Assembly: GCA_034178815.1 (NCBI GenBank)
Contig: JAXFQS010000142.1
Span: 1-10,464 of the forward strand
Direction: 5' to 3'
DNA: 10,464 nucleotides
DNA from: JAXFQS01 sp034178815
GTDB taxonomy: Bacteria > Verrucomicrobiota > Kiritimatiellia > RFP12 > DVOR01
Shown here one piece after another: positions 7,998 to 10,464 of this stretch. The notes below the pieces were generated by a model. That model did no database searches. It saw nothing but the letters and a program-made list of their open reading frames with translations, and was not told the DNA's origin. A program made the position numbers and the translations under genes. Position 1 is the first letter of the stretch; the number at the start of each line of letters is the position of its first letter.

Positions 7998-8026
7998 ACT
8001 CTACCACATTTCCGCCTTTGAAACAA
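7998..8026 (-). promoter_or_regulatory. Candidate promoter for the Ser/Thr kinase gene
   Basis: On the minus strand TTGTTT (8026-8021) is followed after 17 nt by TAGAGT (8003-7998), giving a leader of roughly 50 nt to the ATG at 7939. Both boxes are partial matches to sigma-70 consensus. GGAGG (minus strand) lies 12 nt before the ATG, somewhat far; GGAA at 8 nt may help. Confidence 0.35.
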
Positions 8027-8214
8027 GCCCCATTCAACCTTCTGCGGCAAAAGGTGCCAACCCCTTGAAGGGCAAGATAGCCACCTCCCACAGCCACACC
8101 TGCCAACCGTTTCCACCCATTCCTAGGCGAGAATTGCCGAGCATCCAACCAACCCCTCGAATTCCCACGCGGGGGCAACGCGCACCTTTTGTCGGGCGGG
8201 AAAGCCCTTTTTGC

Positions 8215-8242
8215 TTGTTTTTCGGAGGCGGTTTGTTAAACT
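8215..8242 (+). promoter_or_regulatory. Candidate pckG promoter
   Basis: TTGTTT (8215-8220), 16 nt, then TAAACT (8237-8242), about 80 nt upstream of the start codon. A T-rich stretch precedes it (8208-8221). The -35 hexamer is the same as that proposed for the divergent kinase gene. Confidence 0.4.
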
Positions 8243-8246
8243 AACC
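8230..8246. promoter_or_regulatory. 17-bp near-perfect palindrome, candidate operator over the pckG -10
   Basis: GGTTTGTTAAACTAACC is symmetric about its central A at 8 paired positions except one (T5 against T13). It covers the proposed -10 of pckG, a position where a bound dimeric repressor would block transcription. No regulator gene is in the window, so the binding protein is unknown. Confidence 0.45.
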
Positions 8247-8328
8247 AAGACCGCACGCTGGAGCCGCACGGATGGCAAGGTGCCAACGGCGCCGCTTCGG
8301 GACTCGCTGCGGGAATTGGAGAGACCTC

Positions 8329-10203
8329 ATGGCAAGTACCAAGTGCCCGACTAAAAACAAACAAGTGATCGCCTTCGTCAACGAGTGGAAGGCGCTCTGC
8401 CAGCCCAAGAAAGTCATCTGGCTCGACGGCTCCCAGAAGGAGTACGACGACATCTGCGAGGGCATGGTCAAGACCGGCATGTTCATCAAACTCAACCAGG
8501 AGAAACGCCCCGGTTGCTACCTCGCCCGCTCCAACCCCTCCGATGTCGCCCGCGTCGAAGGCCGTACCTTCATCTGTACCAAGAACAAAGAGGACGCCCC
8601 CTCCATCGGCAACTGGGTCGACCCCGAAGAGATGCGCGCCACCATGCGCAAGGCCTACAAAGGCTGCATGGCCGGACGCACCATGTATGTTATCCCCTTC
8701 TCCATGGGGCCGCTTGGCTCCCCCGTAAGCAAGATCGGCATCGAAATCACCGACTCCCCCTATGTCGTCGTCAATATGCGCATCATGACCCGCATGGGCG
8801 ACGCCGTCTGGAAAGCCCTCGGCGAGAAAGGTAGCTTCGTTCCCTGCGTCCACTCGGTCGGCGCCCCCCTCAAGCCCGGTAAGAAGGACTCCACCTGGCC
8901 CTGCGCACCAATTGAGAAGAAGTTCATCACCCAATTCCCCGAAACTGGCGAAATCTGGTCCTTCGGTTCCGGCTACGGCGGCAACGCCCTCCTCGGCAAG
9001 AAATGCTTCGCCCTGCGCATCGCCTCCGCCCTCGCCCGCAAGGAAGGCTGGATGGCTGAGCATATGCTCATCCTCAAGCTCACCTCGCCCAAGGGCAAGT
9101 CCTACTACATGACCGCCGCCTTCCCCAGCGCCTGCGGCAAGACCAACCTCGCCATGATGGAACCCGCCCTCAAAGGTTGGAAGCTTGAGACCCTCGGCGA
9201 TGATATCGCTTGGCTCCGCATCGGCGAAGACGGCAGGCTCTACGCCATCAACCCCGAGAACGGATTCTTCGGCGTCGCCCCCGGCACCTCCCTCAAGACC
9301 AATCCCAACGCGCTCAAGAGCTGCCGCAAGAACACCATCTTCACCAATGTCGTCCTTACTCCCGATGGAGACATCTGGTGGGAAGATATGGATATCGATG
9401 CCCCCGAAGAAGGAATTGACTGGCAGGGCAAGAAATGCTATCGTTGTGTCGACAACAAGCGCAAGATGGGCCCCAAGCCTGGCATGACAGCCAAGGAAGT
9501 CAAGGAGGCCAAGTATGTCGCAGCCCACAAAAACTCCCGCTTCACCGCTCCAGCCTGCCAATGCCCCGTCATTGCCAAGGAGTGGGAGGCGCCCGAAGGC
9601 GTGCCCGTTTCCGCCATTCTCTTCGGTGGTCGCCGTCCCAGCACCATTCCCCTGGTCAACCAGGCCAAGGACTGGACTCATGGCGTCTTTATGGGTTCTG
9701 CCGCGGGCTCCGAAATCACCGCTGCTGTCATCTCCGACAAGATTGGGCAGGTTCGCCGCGACCCGATGGCTATGCGCCCCTTCTTCGGCTACAATATCGG
9801 TGATTACTTCACTCATTGGCTCTCCATGGCCATCCGCACGGACGAGACCAAGCTCCCGAAGATCTTTTTCGTCAACTGGTTCCGCAAGGACAAGGACGGC
9901 AACTTCATGTGGCCTGGCTATGGCGACAATAGCCGCGTGTTGAAGTGGATCTGCGAGCGTATCGATGGTACGGCCAAAGCCCGCGACACGGCTATTGGCT
10001 ATATGCCGACCGAAAACGCGATTGACTTGACCGGCTGCAAGGATGTCTCCGCAAAAGCCCTCAAGGCGTTGCTTGCCGTCGACAGGGAAGGTTGGAAGAA
10101 GGAACTCGATGGGGTTGAAGAGTCCTGGAAGGAATTCGGCAACCGTATTCCGTTCGCGCTCACTAAGAAGCTCAACGAAATCCGCAAGGCGCTGAGCAAG
10201 TAG
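8329..10203 (+). CDS. pckG: Phosphoenolpyruvate carboxykinase, GTP-dependent (624 aa)
   Basis: The enzyme interconverts oxaloacetate + GTP and phosphoenolpyruvate + GDP + CO2 in the cytoplasm, for gluconeogenesis or, in fermenting anaerobes, CO2 fixation. Visible family motifs in order are WLDGSQKEY (31-39), a substrate-binding region with YVVVNMRIMTR (145-155), FGSGYGGNALLGKKC (212-226), the P-loop FPSACGKTN (265-273) with the GTP-class reactive Cys269, GDDIAWL (290-296), NPENGFFGVAPGT (308-320), LFGGRRPSTIPLV (431-443) and NWFRKD (516-521) near the guanine site. The length suits the GTP family (about 600-620), and ATP-type PckA motifs are absent. The start at 8329 has GGAG seven bases upstream. 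An in-frame ATG at 8272 also has GGAG (8-nt spacing) but would add 19 Arg/Cys-rich residues not expected for the family. Codon use is strongly biased to C- and G-ending codons, suggesting high expression. Divergent from the kinase gene and followed by its own terminator. Confidence 0.97.
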   Translation: MASTKCPTKNKQVIAFVNEWKALCQPKKVIWLDGSQKEYDDICEGMVKTGMFIKLNQEKRPGCYLARSNPSDVARVEGRTFICTKNKEDAPSIGNWVDPEEMRATMRKAYKGCMAGRTMYVIPFSMGPLGSPVSKIGIEITDSPYVVVNMRIMTRMGDAVWKALGEKGSFVPCVHSVGAPLKPGKKDSTWPCAPIEKKFITQFPETGEIWSFGSGYGGNALLGKKCFALRIASALARKEGWMAEHMLILKLTSPKGKSYYMTAAFPSACGKTNLAMMEPALKGWKLETLGDDIAWLRIGEDGRLYAINPENGFFGVAPGTSLKTNPNALKSCRKNTIFTNVVLTPDGDIWWEDMDIDAPEEGIDWQGKKCYRCVDNKRKMGPKPGMTAKEVKEAKYVAAHKNSRFTAPACQCPVIAKEWEAPEGVPVSAILFGGRRPSTIPLVNQAKDWTHGVFMGSAAGSEITAAVISDKIGQVRRDPMAMRPFFGYNIGDYFTHWLSMAIRTDETKLPKIFFVNWFRKDKDGNFMWPGYGDNSRVLKWICERIDGTAKARDTAIGYMPTENAIDLTGCKDVSAKALKALLAVDREGWKKELDGVEESWKEFGNRIPFALTKKLNEIRKALSK

Positions 10204-10217
10204 GGAGCATATCCCTG

Positions 10218-10257
10218 AAAGAAGCCGCTGTCCATCAGGATGGCGGCTTCTTTTGTT
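10218..10257 (+). terminator. Intrinsic terminator of pckG
   Basis: AAAGAAGCCGC (10218-10228) pairs perfectly with GCGGCTTCTTT (10243-10253), and the loop has an extra TCC/GGA pairing. The right arm runs into a T-rich tract continuing to about 10263. It lies 15 bp after the pckG stop. The flanking A and T runs mean it could also act on the other strand. Confidence 0.92.
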
Positions 10258-10293
10258 GTTTTTAGGGCACTGCATCGGTCAAATACGGCTAAG

Positions 10294-10372
10294 GTCGGGC
10301 ACACAGGCGTCAAGAAGGAATACCGATGCCACAAGTGCTGTCGGGCACACAGGCGTCAAGAAGGAATACCGA
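10294..10372. repeat. Two exact 33-bp direct repeats 13 bp apart
   Basis: A 33-bp unit beginning GTCGGGCACACAGG and ending AAGGAATACCGA occurs at 10294-10326 and 10340-10372, identical in both copies, with spacer TGCCACAAGTGCT (46-bp period). The unit carries short inverted ends TCGG/CCGA. The spacer is too short and copies too few for CRISPR. It may be part of a dispersed intergenic repeat family placed after the pckG terminator (inference). Confidence 0.85.
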
Positions 10373-10464
10373 CGATTCCGGCGAGAGGTGACCGCACTTT
10401 TCGGCTAGCCAAGCCCATCAATCGGCCGCAAAGCATCCGTTCATCCGCGCAACACCTGCGTACC

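Noticed and set aside
8194..8212. GGGC-GGGAAA-GCCC followed by five T as a terminator upstream of pckG
   Set aside because: The stem is only four base pairs and there is no plus-strand gene upstream to terminate.
8051..8287. 11-bp direct repeat AAGGTGCCAAC (8051-8061 and 8277-8287) flanking the divergent promoter region
   Set aside because: Short and not placed symmetrically to either start; target-site duplication is unlikely because the enclosed 215 bp shows no element ends or transposase.
8236..10275. 679-codon open frame on the minus strand opposite pckG
   Set aside because: It is antisense to a gene with an unmistakable full-length product. The strong C/G third-base bias of pckG suppresses stops in the opposite frame. 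Its translation is low-complexity Gly/Val/Ala/Asp-rich with no recognisable domain, and its ends coincide with the pckG flanks.
10294..10372. CRISPR array
   Set aside because: Only two repeats and a 13-bp spacer, with no Cas genes nearby.

Overview
The window looks like chromosomal DNA from a G+C-rich, Gram-negative, heterotrophic bacterium of the PVC group, most likely Kiritimatiellota, Lentisphaerota or Verrucomicrobiota. This placement is inference from three kinds of content. There are very large secreted proteins mixing glycoside-hydrolase-like, LamG-like, InlB-like and BspA-like modules. One protein has a beta-helix with FxxN and GGA repeats like those of chlamydial Pmp proteins. There is also a Hanks-type Ser/Thr kinase with a beta-sandwich ectodomain. 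No rRNA, tRNA or phylogenetic marker is present to confirm it.

Layout: 113-5977 (minus strand) holds two secreted-protein genes in one apparent operon. The upstream one (5977 to 4050) encodes a putative lipoprotein or secreted protein with a LamG-like domain, an InlB-type beta repeat and a BspA-like leucine-rich region. Its reading frame is broken by an apparent one-base loss near 4883. Seven bases after its stop begins the 1309-residue protein (4042 to 113), which joins a signal peptide, a glutamine-amidotransferase-like domain, beta-sandwich segments, a TIM-barrel hydrolase-like domain with a DEP motif, a right-handed beta-helix and a LamG-like C-terminus.

The stretch 5978-6547 has no convincing gene. 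It contains a candidate promoter for the operon and a short motif repeated three times. Next comes a membrane-anchored Ser/Thr protein kinase (7939 to 6548, minus strand), and divergent from it GTP-dependent phosphoenolpyruvate carboxykinase, pckG (8329 to 10203, plus strand). The 389-bp divergent region has candidate promoters in both directions, and the pckG promoter carries a 17-bp near-perfect palindrome over its -10. pckG ends in a strong intrinsic terminator. The last 170 bp hold a 33-bp exact direct repeat.

How the genes work together (inference): the two secreted proteins probably act outside the cytoplasm on polysaccharide or at the cell surface. The kinase is built to sense something outside the membrane. 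PckG is central carbon metabolism and is linked to the kinase only by the shared intergenic region. No mobile element, CRISPR array or defence system is visible. The most unusual items are the domain architecture of the 1309-residue protein, the frameshifted LamG/BspA gene with its overlapping TGATG stop-start, and the palindrome in the pckG promoter.
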